Shown here one piece after another: positions 1 through 6,607 of a stretch of 8,602 nucleotides of DNA; positions within the stretch are counted from its first letter, which is position 1; every line of letters begins with the position of its first letter. Made by a program: the position numbers and the translations under genes. Source of the DNA: Verrucomicrobiales bacterium (GTDB lineage: Bacteria > Verrucomicrobiota > Verrucomicrobiia > Verrucomicrobiales > DEV007); contig JAKMGR010000180.1 of NCBI GenBank assembly GCA_022424805.1, forward strand, positions 1-8,602, given 5' to 3'. The notes under the pieces are model-generated. The model searched no databases, was not told where the DNA came from, and saw only the letters and a program-made list of their open reading frames with translations.

Positions 1-1557
1 TTTCAAAACTGCTTCACCGCTTGTGTTCTCGGGCTTTCCCTCGCTCTTGGAAGCGCCGTCATTGCTGATGACAAAGCGGAGAAAAAAACTCCTGCCAAAA
101 AAGAGGCCAAGGTAGAGAAAAAGGCAGAGCCCAAGGCAGCGGAGGAAAAGAAAAAAGAAGCTGTCGAACCAAAGGTCGCGACGGAGAAGGTCAAGGAGGG
201 CCCACTCGCGGTGAAATCGAAAATTTCTGGAATTGTCGAAAGCTCAAAGATGACGCCGATCGCCGTGGTTCCCAAACGGTGGACTGATCTTCTCGTGGTC
301 AAAGTGGTGGAGCATGGAGCAGAGGTGAAGGGAGGAGACGTTCTGATCGAACTGGATCGAGAACTGCTCGAGCGAAAGATCCGCGAAACGAAAGCGGGCA
401 TGCCGCTGAAGGAATTGGAATTCAATACGCTTCGTCAGGAATTGGAAAAGCTCGAAAAGTCGACCCCGATTACCTTGGAAACTTTGCGTAACTCGAAGAT
501 GCAGTCGGAAGAGGACTTCGCTTACTACGAAGATGTTACCAGACCGATGCGGGAGCGCGATGCGAAGGAGTCCGTGAAACAGGTGGAGCAGTACCTGGCA
601 TACGCGGAAGAGGAACTGGATCAGCTCAAGAAGATGTACGATGCCGATGATCTGACTGAGGAGACAGAGGAAATTATCCTCCTGCGCGCGCAGAACGAGG
701 TGGACCAGTATAGCTGGATGCTGGAGCAGTCAAAAGCGCGAACTGACCGAACTCTATCTACGACGATCCCGCGTGAGCACGAGCGTATGGAGCGCTCGCT
801 TGAGCTATCGAGGATCAACTGGCGAACTTCGGAAAAAGCGACTCGGGATGCGCTTGAGAAAAAGCGACTTGAAGTCGAAGCGAAGGAGCGAGAAATGGGC
901 GAGTTGCACCGCGCGCTGGATGAATACACGGTTGATCTTGATGGCATGACAGTTCGTGCACCCCATGACGGGATCGTATACTACGGCATGAATCAGCGTG
1001 GCAAATGGACAACTGGATCGACAGTTGCGAAAAAGCTGATTCCCGGAGGGAACCTTACCTCCCGTGAGATTGTGATGACGGTCACCGATCCGGCGAAAGT
1101 TCATTTGCGTGCGGCAGTTCCTGCTGACAAGCGCAAGGGTGTCGAGCCTGGTCGAGATGCAGAGATCACCTTGAAGTGGAACAGCGAAGAAAAACTCACA
1201 GGCAAGGTGCAGAAGGCTGCGCGAGTTCCCTTTTCTGACGGCACATACGACACTCTTCTCAGTATCGGTCACGGCAAGGAAGTCGATGTTTTCCCCGGAA
1301 TGCTCGCCGATGCAGAGGTGACGGTTTACGAAAATAACAAGGCTCTGACCATTCCTGTATCGGCCATAAAAACGGAGGGGAAAAAGAAAACGGTGAAGCG
1401 AAAAGGAGGAAAGATTGCCGTTGTAGAAACGGGAAGAACCCAGGGCGATCGCATCGAGATTCTCAAAGGTCTCGCGGCCGACGATGAAATCGAGATTCCG
1501 GCTCCCGCGAAAAAGGAAGAACCCGAAGCGAAAAAAGAAACGCCGGAGAAAAAGTGA
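1..1557 (+). CDS. HlyD/MFP-family periplasmic adaptor, 5'-truncated by window edge
   Basis: The frame is open from base 1 with no in-frame ATG, GTG or TTG before the GTG at 211, so the real start lies outside the window. The first ~22 visible codons form a hydrophobic signal-peptide core (LGLSLALGSAVIA, then DD), followed by a Lys/Glu/Ala-rich linker to about codon 65. Counting from the first visible codon: a lipoyl half-motif at ~98-120 (VEHGAEVKGGDVLIELD), a long charged, largely helical hairpin region at ~121-310, the second lipoyl half at ~318-329 (VRAPHDGIVYYG), then a beta-barrel/membrane-proximal region to ~495 and a Lys/Glu/Pro-rich tail ending at 518. This order is that of membrane-fusion adaptors, which bridge an inner-membrane transporter to the outer membrane. 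No transporter or outer-membrane channel gene is visible; it may lie upstream. The stop overlaps the next gene by 4 bp. The family call is strong; substrate and partner are unknown. Confidence 0.85.
   Translation, partial: FQNCFTACVLGLSLALGSAVIADDKAEKKTPAKKEAKVEKKAEPKAAEEKKKEAVEPKVATEKVKEGPLAVKSKISGIVESSKMTPIAVVPKRWTDLLVVKVVEHGAEVKGGDVLIELDRELLERKIRETKAGMPLKELEFNTLRQELEKLEKSTPITLETLRNSKMQSEEDFAYYEDVTRPMRERDAKESVKQVEQYLAYAEEELDQLKKMYDADDLTEETEEIILLRAQNEVDQYSWMLEQSKARTDRTLSTTIPREHERMERSLELSRINWRTSEKATRDALEKKRLEVEAKEREMGELHRALDEYTVDLDGMTVRAPHDGIVYYGMNQRGKWTTGSTVAKKLIPGGNLTSREIVMTVTDPAKVHLRAAVPADKRKGVEPGRDAEITLKWNSEEKLTGKVQKAARVPFSDGTYDTLLSIGHGKEVDVFPGMLADAEVTVYENNKALTIPVSAIKTEGKKKTVKRKGGKIAVVETGRTQGDRIEILKGLAADDEIEIPAPAKKEEPEAKKETPEKK
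1545..1548 (+). promoter_or_regulatory. Shine-Dalgarno GGAG for the toroid gene
   Basis: GGAG lies 5 bases before the GTG at 1554, ideal spacing. It is 14 bases before the alternative in-frame ATG at 1563, too far for good use. It therefore favours the GTG start, which overlaps the adaptor stop as GTGA. It is the clearest Shine-Dalgarno sequence at any start in the window. Confidence 0.55.
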
Positions 1558-2714
1558 TTCTGATGTTGGTTTCGCGTCTCACTTTCCTCGCAGCTTCCAC
1601 TCTGCTCTGTGCGTCTGTCCTTACGGCAGAGCCTGCTAAGTCGAGCACTGAGCCTGTATCCAGCTCGGTTGATGAAGCGATCGGAAAAGGGATCGACTTC
1701 TTGGTCGCCGATCAAAACAAGAATGGCAGTTGGGGATCCCCACGTCAGACCAAGGGCCTAAATATTTACGCGCCCGCTCCGGGTTCGCATGAAGCGTTTG
1801 TGACTGCGGTCACGGCAATGGCAGTTTCGGCCCTGATCGAATCAGGTCTCTGCGAAGAGGACGGTCCACCGAAAGAGGCTCTGCAGAGAGGGGAGGGCTA
1901 TCTCCTCGAGAATCTCCCCCGGGTTCGTCGAGCCACTCCCACCGCGATTTACAATGTCTGGACTCATGCTTACGGCGTTCGTGCACTGGCCGACATGTAT
2001 CCCCGAGCTGATGGAGAAACCCGGAAAAAGATTACTGCAGTCATGAATCAGCAGATCGATCGGTTGGGACGCTACGAATCAGTAGATGGCGGTTGGGGCT
2101 ACTACGACTTTGCGATTGGTGCCGCGAAACCTGCTTCCAGTTCGATCAGCTTTACCTCAGCGACATGTCTGGTTGCTTTGCATCGTGCTCGCGAAATTGA
2201 GGGCGTAGATGTCCCGGAAAAACTGGTGCAGCGGGCCATTGATGGAATCAACCGTCAGCGTAAACCAGACCACAGCTATCTGTATGGGGAGTATCTGAAG
2301 TCACGTCCATTTTATGGAATCAATCGCCCTGGTGGCAGCCTTGCCCGTTCGCAATCCTGTAACTATGCCTTGCGGCTCTGGGGCGACGAAAAAATTACCG
2401 ATGAAGTGATCGAAGAGTGGCTCGTTCGGTTGGGCGAGCGCAATGGTTGGCTCGATATCGGCCGCAAACGTCCGATTCCTCATGAAGCCTGGTTCGCGGT
2501 GGCGGGATACTTTTTCTACTACGGACATTGCTATGCCGGCTATTGCATCGAATCGCTCCCGGAGGAGAAACGGCCACCGCACCAGAAAATGCTCGCGGGG
2601 ATTTTGCTCGATTTGCAGGAGAGAGACGGATCTTGGTGGGACTTCCCATTCTATTCCTATCATCAGCCATATGGAACTTCCTTCGCAGTCATGGCTTTGA
2701 GTAGATGCCGTTGA
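1554..2714 (+). CDS. Secreted prenyltransferase/squalene-cyclase repeat (alpha/alpha toroid) protein
   Basis: This is a 386-residue protein with an N-terminal signal peptide (hydrophobic ~3-23, probable cleavage after LTA at 25). It carries repeated QW-type motifs of the terpene-cyclase/prenyltransferase toroid fold: QNKNGSWG at 54-61, DGGWGYYDF at 178-186 and QERDGSWWDFPF at 355-366, with Ala-rich helices between them (for example VTAVTAMAVSALIESG, 83-98). The DXDD acid motif of squalene-hopene cyclase is not present, and I cannot identify the Asp/Cys/His zinc triad of protein prenyltransferases, so cyclase or prenyltransferase activity should not be assumed. Exported toroid proteins of this kind may instead be binding or scaffold proteins. 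The start is GTG, supported by an upstream GGAG; ATG at 1563 would remove three residues. The 4-bp overlap with the adaptor gene points to translational coupling and a shared envelope role (inference). Fold confident, function unknown. Confidence 0.8.
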   Translation: MILMLVSRLTFLAASTLLCASVLTAEPAKSSTEPVSSSVDEAIGKGIDFLVADQNKNGSWGSPRQTKGLNIYAPAPGSHEAFVTAVTAMAVSALIESGLCEEDGPPKEALQRGEGYLLENLPRVRRATPTAIYNVWTHAYGVRALADMYPRADGETRKKITAVMNQQIDRLGRYESVDGGWGYYDFAIGAAKPASSSISFTSATCLVALHRAREIEGVDVPEKLVQRAIDGINRQRKPDHSYLYGEYLKSRPFYGINRPGGSLARSQSCNYALRLWGDEKITDEVIEEWLVRLGERNGWLDIGRKRPIPHEAWFAVAGYFFYYGHCYAGYCIESLPEEKRPPHQKMLAGILLDLQERDGSWWDFPFYSYHQPYGTSFAVMALSRCR

Positions 2715-2754
2715 AGGCGCTTTCTTTTAGGTGTTTCTCGGCTATCAGAAAGAG

Positions 2755-3738
2755 ATGCGCACCAGCGATTTTGATTACGATCTTCCTGACGAACTTATTG
2801 CCCAACGCCCTCCCGAGCGGCGAGGGGAGTCCCGTATGATGGTCATTGATCGCGCTTCCGGCACGATCGAGCACAGGCAATTCGCCGAATTCCCGGATTT
2901 TGTCAGCAAAAACGATCTGCTCGTGATGAACGACACGCGAGTCGTTGCGGCACGTTTTTTTTCCAATGATGGAACGCGCGAAATTTTGCGTGTCGATATG
3001 ATTTCGCCGACGCGTTGGAAGTGCCTGGTCCGTCCAGGGAAACGATTCAAAGTCGGACGTACCGTCGATATTGGAAAATCGACAGGGACGGTTGTCGAAA
3101 TCTGCGAAGAGGGCGGCGAGAGAATTATCGAATTCGATCACGCGCCGAATGATGATGCCTACGGCCATCTCGCGCTGCCTCCATACATTGATCGTCCTGA
3201 CGGTGCGGAGGATCGCGATCGCTACCAGACTGTCTATGCCAGGGAGGAGGGGGCTATCGCGGCGCCTACTGCTGGGCTGCATTTCCCAGAGGAAATGATC
3301 GCCTCATTGCCGCATACTTTCGTCACCCTTCACGTCGGAATCGGCACCTTTCGACCCGTGTCGGTTGAGGATGTGAACAATCACCATATGCATTCAGAGC
3401 GGTATTCCCTCGGCACGGAGGCGGTGGAAATAATCCAGAATGCCGAGCGTGTGTTTTCTGTCGGTACGACCGTCGTGCGAGTCCTTGAGGCCTGCGGAAA
3501 AATAGTTGGCAAATCCGGGCTCCAGCCGCAGCAGGGAGAGACGGACATTTTTATCTATCCTCCCTACGACTTCCAAGTGGTCGATTCTTTGTTGACCAAC
3601 TTTCACCTCCCTAAGTCTACGCTGCTGATGCTCGTCAGTGCTCTCGCGGGAAAGGAACTCATGCTCGAAGCCTATCGAAAGGCGGTCGAGGAACGGTATC
3701 GCTTCTTCAGTTATGGTGACTGTATGCTGATCATTTGA
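2755..3738 (+). CDS. queA: S-adenosylmethionine:tRNA ribosyltransferase-isomerase QueA
   Basis: The enzyme transfers and isomerises the ribosyl part of S-adenosylmethionine onto 7-aminomethyl-7-deazaguanine at the wobble position of tRNAs with GUN anticodons, giving epoxyqueuosine; it acts in the cytoplasm. Family landmarks occur in order: N-terminus MRTSDFDYDLPDELIAQ, VMNDTRVVAARFF (57-69), LPPYIDR (141-147), APTAGLHF (170-177), HVGIGTFRPV (193-202), HHMHSERY (210-217), GTTVVRVLEACG (237-248) and TNFHLPKSTLLMLVSAL (281-297). At 327 residues it is slightly shorter than many homologues (about 340-350), with a compact region after ARFF. I chose ATG 2755 because the family N-terminus begins exactly there; the in-frame GTG at 2731 would add eight unrelated residues. 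The AGAAAGAG just before the ATG is too close to be a good ribosome site. It follows the toroid gene by 40 bp; no preQ1 riboswitch fits there. No other queuosine gene is in view. Confidence 0.96.
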   Translation: MRTSDFDYDLPDELIAQRPPERRGESRMMVIDRASGTIEHRQFAEFPDFVSKNDLLVMNDTRVVAARFFSNDGTREILRVDMISPTRWKCLVRPGKRFKVGRTVDIGKSTGTVVEICEEGGERIIEFDHAPNDDAYGHLALPPYIDRPDGAEDRDRYQTVYAREEGAIAAPTAGLHFPEEMIASLPHTFVTLHVGIGTFRPVSVEDVNNHHMHSERYSLGTEAVEIIQNAERVFSVGTTVVRVLEACGKIVGKSGLQPQQGETDIFIYPPYDFQVVDSLLTNFHLPKSTLLMLVSALAGKELMLEAYRKAVEERYRFFSYGDCMLII

Positions 3739-3761
3739 ACAATTTTTATCGTAAATCGAGG

Positions 3762-3790
3762 TTGTCTCAGAGAGTAAATGGCGGTAAAAA
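3762..3790 (+). promoter_or_regulatory. Possible sigma70-type promoter before the 7TM-HD gene
   Basis: The 118-bp spacer between queA and the HD gene (3739-3856) is the longest intergenic gap and is AT-rich compared with its surroundings. It contains TTGTCT (3762-3767) and TAAAAA (3785-3790) separated by exactly 17 bases, each matching four of six consensus positions. The predicted transcript would begin about 60 bases before the ATG at 3857. A second -35-like TTGACT (3808-3813) has no good -10 partner. No terminator hairpin for queA was seen in the spacer. This is weak, eye-level evidence. Confidence 0.25.
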
Positions 3791-3856
3791 TAGCGGAGAA
3801 CACAATTTTGACTCCGTCCATGCGAGGACTGATCTCAAAGCATCAACAGACCTTAC

Positions 3857-5539
3857 ATGTTTCACTTCTTCGCCCAAAAGCGTTTGCAGAGCCGTGGATT
3901 TTCCAGTGGTCGGAAACGTAGAAGACCGAACGAGACCGCTTTTTCGGCGGTGCTTCGCTCGTCTTTTCAGGTCTGCTTGCTGCTCTTTGTTGTGTTTGCC
4001 GCGCTCGTTTCCGGTTGGATTATTCTTTCAGGCAACGAAGAGGCACTCTTCGCAGGCAATCCGATGCAGGCCGTCGTCGTTGTCACGGTAATCACAGCGA
4101 CGGTGATGATCCACTGGCACGTGAGTTTGCCGCAGACCTTTCGACAAAATTCGACGGTCACATTGATGCTGACGATCATTGTTCTCCAGCTCCTGCTGGT
4201 TAAGCTGTCCGAACATGTCGCGTCGACCTTTGCACGGGGTGGAGGATTTCAATTCCTTGTCGAGCCTTACATCTTTGCACCCATGGTCCTGTCCCTGCTT
4301 GTCGGGCGGAGACATGGAACCTTCGCGGTCGTCTACGCGAGCTTGTTTGGTGGAATGACCGTGGCTCGCGACGAAGCATTCGTCTTCGTTATTTTCTCCA
4401 TGATCTGTGGCTTCGTTGCGATCTATCTGACGAATCAAGTAAGAAAACGAAGCCGTCTCGTTGTTGCTGGCGCCTATGCTGGACTTGCGTGCGTCCTTCT
4501 TGCTTTCACTCTCGGCCAAATTCAATGGCCGGGGTTTGATGCGACCTTAGTGCAATGGGAGATGGTCGCGAAGCAGGCAATGTCTGCGATTCTCGTTTCT
4601 ACGCTCACGGCCGTAGTCGTCAGCGGATTGCTGCCGCTTCTGGAAGCTCTTTTTCGTATCACTACCGATGTTTCCTGGATCGAGCTGGCGGATTTGAACC
4701 ACCCGCTGTTGAAGAGGATGACGATCGAGGCGCCGGGCACCTACCATCACAGTCTCGTCGTTGCTACGCTTGCGGAGACAGCGGCCGAAGAGATCGGCGC
4801 GAATGCAATCATGTGTCGGGTTTGTTCCTACTTTCACGATATCGGGAAAATGAACAAACCCGTCTACTTTGTGGAAAACATCGGTGACGCACCGAATCCT
4901 CACGACGAATTGACCCCGAATATGAGTGCCCTCATCGTTATGGCGCACGTGAAAGACGGTGTTGATATGGCGATTCAGTACAAGCTGAATCCTCAGATTG
5001 TGAATGTGATTCAGGAGCACCACGGAACCTCGCTCATTCAGTTTTTCTATCATCGTGCGCTTAAATTGCGCGACGAAGTGCAGCAGCAATTTGAGGACGG
5101 GAAGGCTCACGAGGAAGATATCCCCGAAGTGAAAGAAGAAAGCTTTCGCTATTCAGGTCCGAAGCCTCGGACTCGTGAGAGTGCCATCATCAGCCTCGCT
5201 GATTCGGTGGAGAGCGCGTCGCGCAGTCTGCAAAAGCCGACGCCAAAGAAAATCGATGAGCTCATCGAATCGATTTTCCGCGATAGGCTCAATGATGGCC
5301 AGCTCGACGATGCGGCTCTGACCTTGGAAGATCTAGCGACGATCAAACGCAGTTTTGCGGCAACTCTCCGCAGCATGATGCACACACGCATCGAGTATCC
5401 GAAAATTGAGGAAGGTTCGGAGAAATCGAAGAAGAAATCGCGGAAATCGAAAAAAAAGACGGGAGAAGAAAAGAAATTGGATTCTGATTCGCCGAAAAAG
5501 AGCGAAGACACGAAAGAGGAAGAGGTCGCTGCTCGCTGA
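3857..5539 (+). CDS. 7TM-HD family phosphohydrolase, PgpH-like, lacking the HDED sensor domain
   Basis: This 560-residue membrane protein carries a cytoplasmic HD domain of the PgpH family, whose characterised members hydrolyse cyclic di-AMP. A basic N-terminus (10-24) precedes TM1 (~36-58), then about seven more hydrophobic segments (~69-86, 101-117, 137-150, 155-170, 174-192, 201-218, 241-263). The HD domain has the expected metal-site motifs: APGTYHHSL (292-300), YFHDIGK with H327/D328, H364, EHHG (H388/H389) and D449 in SLADSVE. The C-terminus (~520-560) is very rich in Lys, Ser and Glu. Canonical homologues are about 700-850 residues, with a large extracellular HDED domain between TM1 and TM2; here that loop is only about 10 residues. 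An in-frame stop at 3830 and no other start rule out a longer protein in this frame. ybeY follows 23 bp downstream, a neighbour pairing conserved in many bacteria, although phoH is absent. No Shine-Dalgarno sequence is visible. The fold is certain; c-di-AMP as substrate is inferred. Confidence 0.9.
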   Translation: MFHFFAQKRLQSRGFSSGRKRRRPNETAFSAVLRSSFQVCLLLFVVFAALVSGWIILSGNEEALFAGNPMQAVVVVTVITATVMIHWHVSLPQTFRQNSTVTLMLTIIVLQLLLVKLSEHVASTFARGGGFQFLVEPYIFAPMVLSLLVGRRHGTFAVVYASLFGGMTVARDEAFVFVIFSMICGFVAIYLTNQVRKRSRLVVAGAYAGLACVLLAFTLGQIQWPGFDATLVQWEMVAKQAMSAILVSTLTAVVVSGLLPLLEALFRITTDVSWIELADLNHPLLKRMTIEAPGTYHHSLVVATLAETAAEEIGANAIMCRVCSYFHDIGKMNKPVYFVENIGDAPNPHDELTPNMSALIVMAHVKDGVDMAIQYKLNPQIVNVIQEHHGTSLIQFFYHRALKLRDEVQQQFEDGKAHEEDIPEVKEESFRYSGPKPRTRESAIISLADSVESASRSLQKPTPKKIDELIESIFRDRLNDGQLDDAALTLEDLATIKRSFAATLRSMMHTRIEYPKIEEGSEKSKKKSRKSKKKTGEEKKLDSDSPKKSEDTKEEEVAAR

Positions 5540-5547
5540 CCTTTTTT
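5523..5547 (+). terminator. Weak hairpin plus T-run across the HD gene stop codon
   Basis: AGGTC (5523-5527) pairs with GACCT (5538-5542), with a possible extra G-U pair inside and a loop of about 8-10 bases, and is followed directly by a run of T ending at 5547. The hairpin includes the HD gene stop codon (5537-5539) and ends 15 bases before the ybeY start. It has the layout of an intrinsic terminator or attenuator, but the stem has only five Watson-Crick pairs, so it would be leaky at best. Confidence 0.25.
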
Positions 5548-5562
5548 CGACCGCGCATTGAT

Positions 5563-6027
5563 ATGGAGAATCTCGCCAATTTGGAGGATTCGAAACCGAT
5601 TATCGAGTTATTCGATCATACAAAGGGTGACCTGGTGCGAGTCGAGTGGCTTGCGGAAAAGGCAATTCATGCCCTGCCAGATTGCCTGGAATCGGTCGGG
5701 AGCGAGGAGCCTGTTTTACCTCAACTTTCTTCCGTAGAAGTCTCTCTTATCGGTGACGAAGAGATCGCTCGTGTTCACGGTGATTTCATGGGCGATCCGA
5801 CGCCGACAGATGTCATCACCTTTCATCATGGCGAAATACTCGTTAGCGTCGATACGGCAGAGCGTGAGGGGCCGGAGCACAAGAATTCGGTCGAAGAAGA
5901 AGTCCTGCTGTATCTCATTCACGGCTTGCTGCACTTGAACGGGCACACCGATCTCGTCGAGCCGGATCGTGAACAGATGCTCTCGACTCAGAATGAAATT
6001 CTTAGGCGTGTGCTCAATCGTTGGTGA
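5563..6027 (+). CDS. ybeY: Endoribonuclease YbeY (rRNA maturation factor)
   Basis: YbeY is a zinc-dependent endoribonuclease of the UPF0054 family, needed for 16S rRNA 3'-end maturation and ribosome quality control. The 154-residue length is typical. The family block is visible as VHGDFMGDPTPTDVITF (71-87), then GEILVS (90-95), and the metal motif HGLLHLNGHTD (120-130). H120 and H124 match the first two zinc histidines. In the usual motif, HGxLHLxGYDH, the third ligand is the last His; here that position is D130, and a His occupies the usual Tyr position (H128). Asp can bind zinc, so the enzyme is probably active, but the substitution is worth noting. The start ATG has no Shine-Dalgarno sequence. 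It lies 23 bp after the PgpH-like gene, so the two are likely co-transcribed unless the hairpin between them terminates. The usual neighbours phoH and a CBS-domain hemolysin-like gene are missing. Confidence 0.93.
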   Translation: MENLANLEDSKPIIELFDHTKGDLVRVEWLAEKAIHALPDCLESVGSEEPVLPQLSSVEVSLIGDEEIARVHGDFMGDPTPTDVITFHHGEILVSVDTAEREGPEHKNSVEEEVLLYLIHGLLHLNGHTDLVEPDREQMLSTQNEILRRVLNRW

Positions 6028-6071
6028 ATTGTCTTGATGTTTCTCCCAACTGAAACGTCTTTCCCTTTCTT

Positions 6072-6590
6072 ATGGACTGGTTTTACGCAAAAAATGGCCA
6101 ACAGAATGGCCCGGTAGAAAAGGAACAACTGGACGAGCTTTTCCGGATCGGGCAAATCACATCCAGTGATCTAGTTTGGAACGACTCCATGTCCGACTGG
6201 GCACCGATCGGAACGCTGTCGGAATTCTCTCATGCACAAGCTGGGCAAACGCCTGCTACGCCGGATCCTCTCGCTTCAACACCTTCTCCAGAGGCAGCAC
6301 CTTCCGCCGCTACCTCCACCACTCTTTCTCCGGCTCCCTACAGCGGAGAGAAGATTCCGACGTATCTCTGGCAGTCCATCGTCGCGATCATTTGTTGCTG
6401 CTTACCCGCCGGCCTAGTTTCACTCGTCTATTCCATAAAAGTTGATCCCGCTATTCAGGCGGGTGATATCGCTGCCGCAAAAGAAGCCTCGAAAAATGCG
6501 AAAATGTGGTTCTGGATTTCCTTTGGGGTGGGGATTGTCGTGCAAAGTGTGTTTTTTGGCCTAGGAGTCATTGGTGCCTTGACTGAATAA
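6072..6590 (+). CDS. GYF_2 (DUF4339) - CD225/dispanin membrane protein
   Basis: This 172-residue protein has two recognisable parts. Residues 1-52 form a GYF_2/DUF4339 domain: WFYAKNGQQNGP (3-14), a helix around EQLDELFRIGQI, then LVWNDSMSDWAPI (34-46), with the typical aromatic and Gly-Pro positions. Residues ~53-90 are a Pro/Ala/Ser/Thr-rich linker. Residues ~92-169 resemble the CD225/dispanin family: YLWQSIVAIICCCLPAGLVSLVYSIKV (first membrane segment with a Cys cluster at 108-110), then the GDIAAAKEASKNAKMW loop, and a second membrane segment (~147-168). GYF_2 is thought to be a peptide- or protein-binding module; bacterial CD225 proteins have no settled function. A 44-bp spacer separates it from ybeY, and 17 bp separate it from the DUF2752 gene, suggesting a two-gene unit. 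The leader before the ATG is pyrimidine-rich, without a Shine-Dalgarno sequence. Confidence 0.88.
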   Translation: MDWFYAKNGQQNGPVEKEQLDELFRIGQITSSDLVWNDSMSDWAPIGTLSEFSHAQAGQTPATPDPLASTPSPEAAPSAATSTTLSPAPYSGEKIPTYLWQSIVAIICCCLPAGLVSLVYSIKVDPAIQAGDIAAAKEASKNAKMWFWISFGVGIVVQSVFFGLGVIGALTE

Positions 6591-6607
6591 TTCCTTCTTC
6601 CTTCCTG

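Noticed and set aside
211..213. GTG as start of the adaptor gene
   Set aside because: The frame is open to the window edge and encodes a signal-peptide core and linker upstream; starting here would remove the export signal.
3..425. Ser/Phe-rich minus-strand reading frame
   Set aside because: It is the antisense image of the Lys/Glu-rich adaptor N-terminus; its composition is what such antisense gives.
1554..2714. Calling the toroid protein a squalene-hopene cyclase
   Set aside because: It lacks DXDD, is much shorter than those enzymes, and is exported.
2731..2733. GTG as start of queA
   Set aside because: It adds eight residues unlike the family; the ATG at 2755 gives the exact QueA N-terminus.
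2715..2754. preQ1 riboswitch or terminator before queA
   Set aside because: Only 40 bases are available, with no pseudoknot-like layout and no convincing hairpin.
3735..4091. 118-residue + strand reading frame overlapping queA and the HD gene
   Set aside because: No recognisable domain; it runs through the intergenic spacer and in another frame of the first membrane segments of the HD gene.
4028..5110. Minus-strand reading frames opposite the HD gene
   Set aside because: No motifs, and they lie fully antisense to a well-supported coding region.
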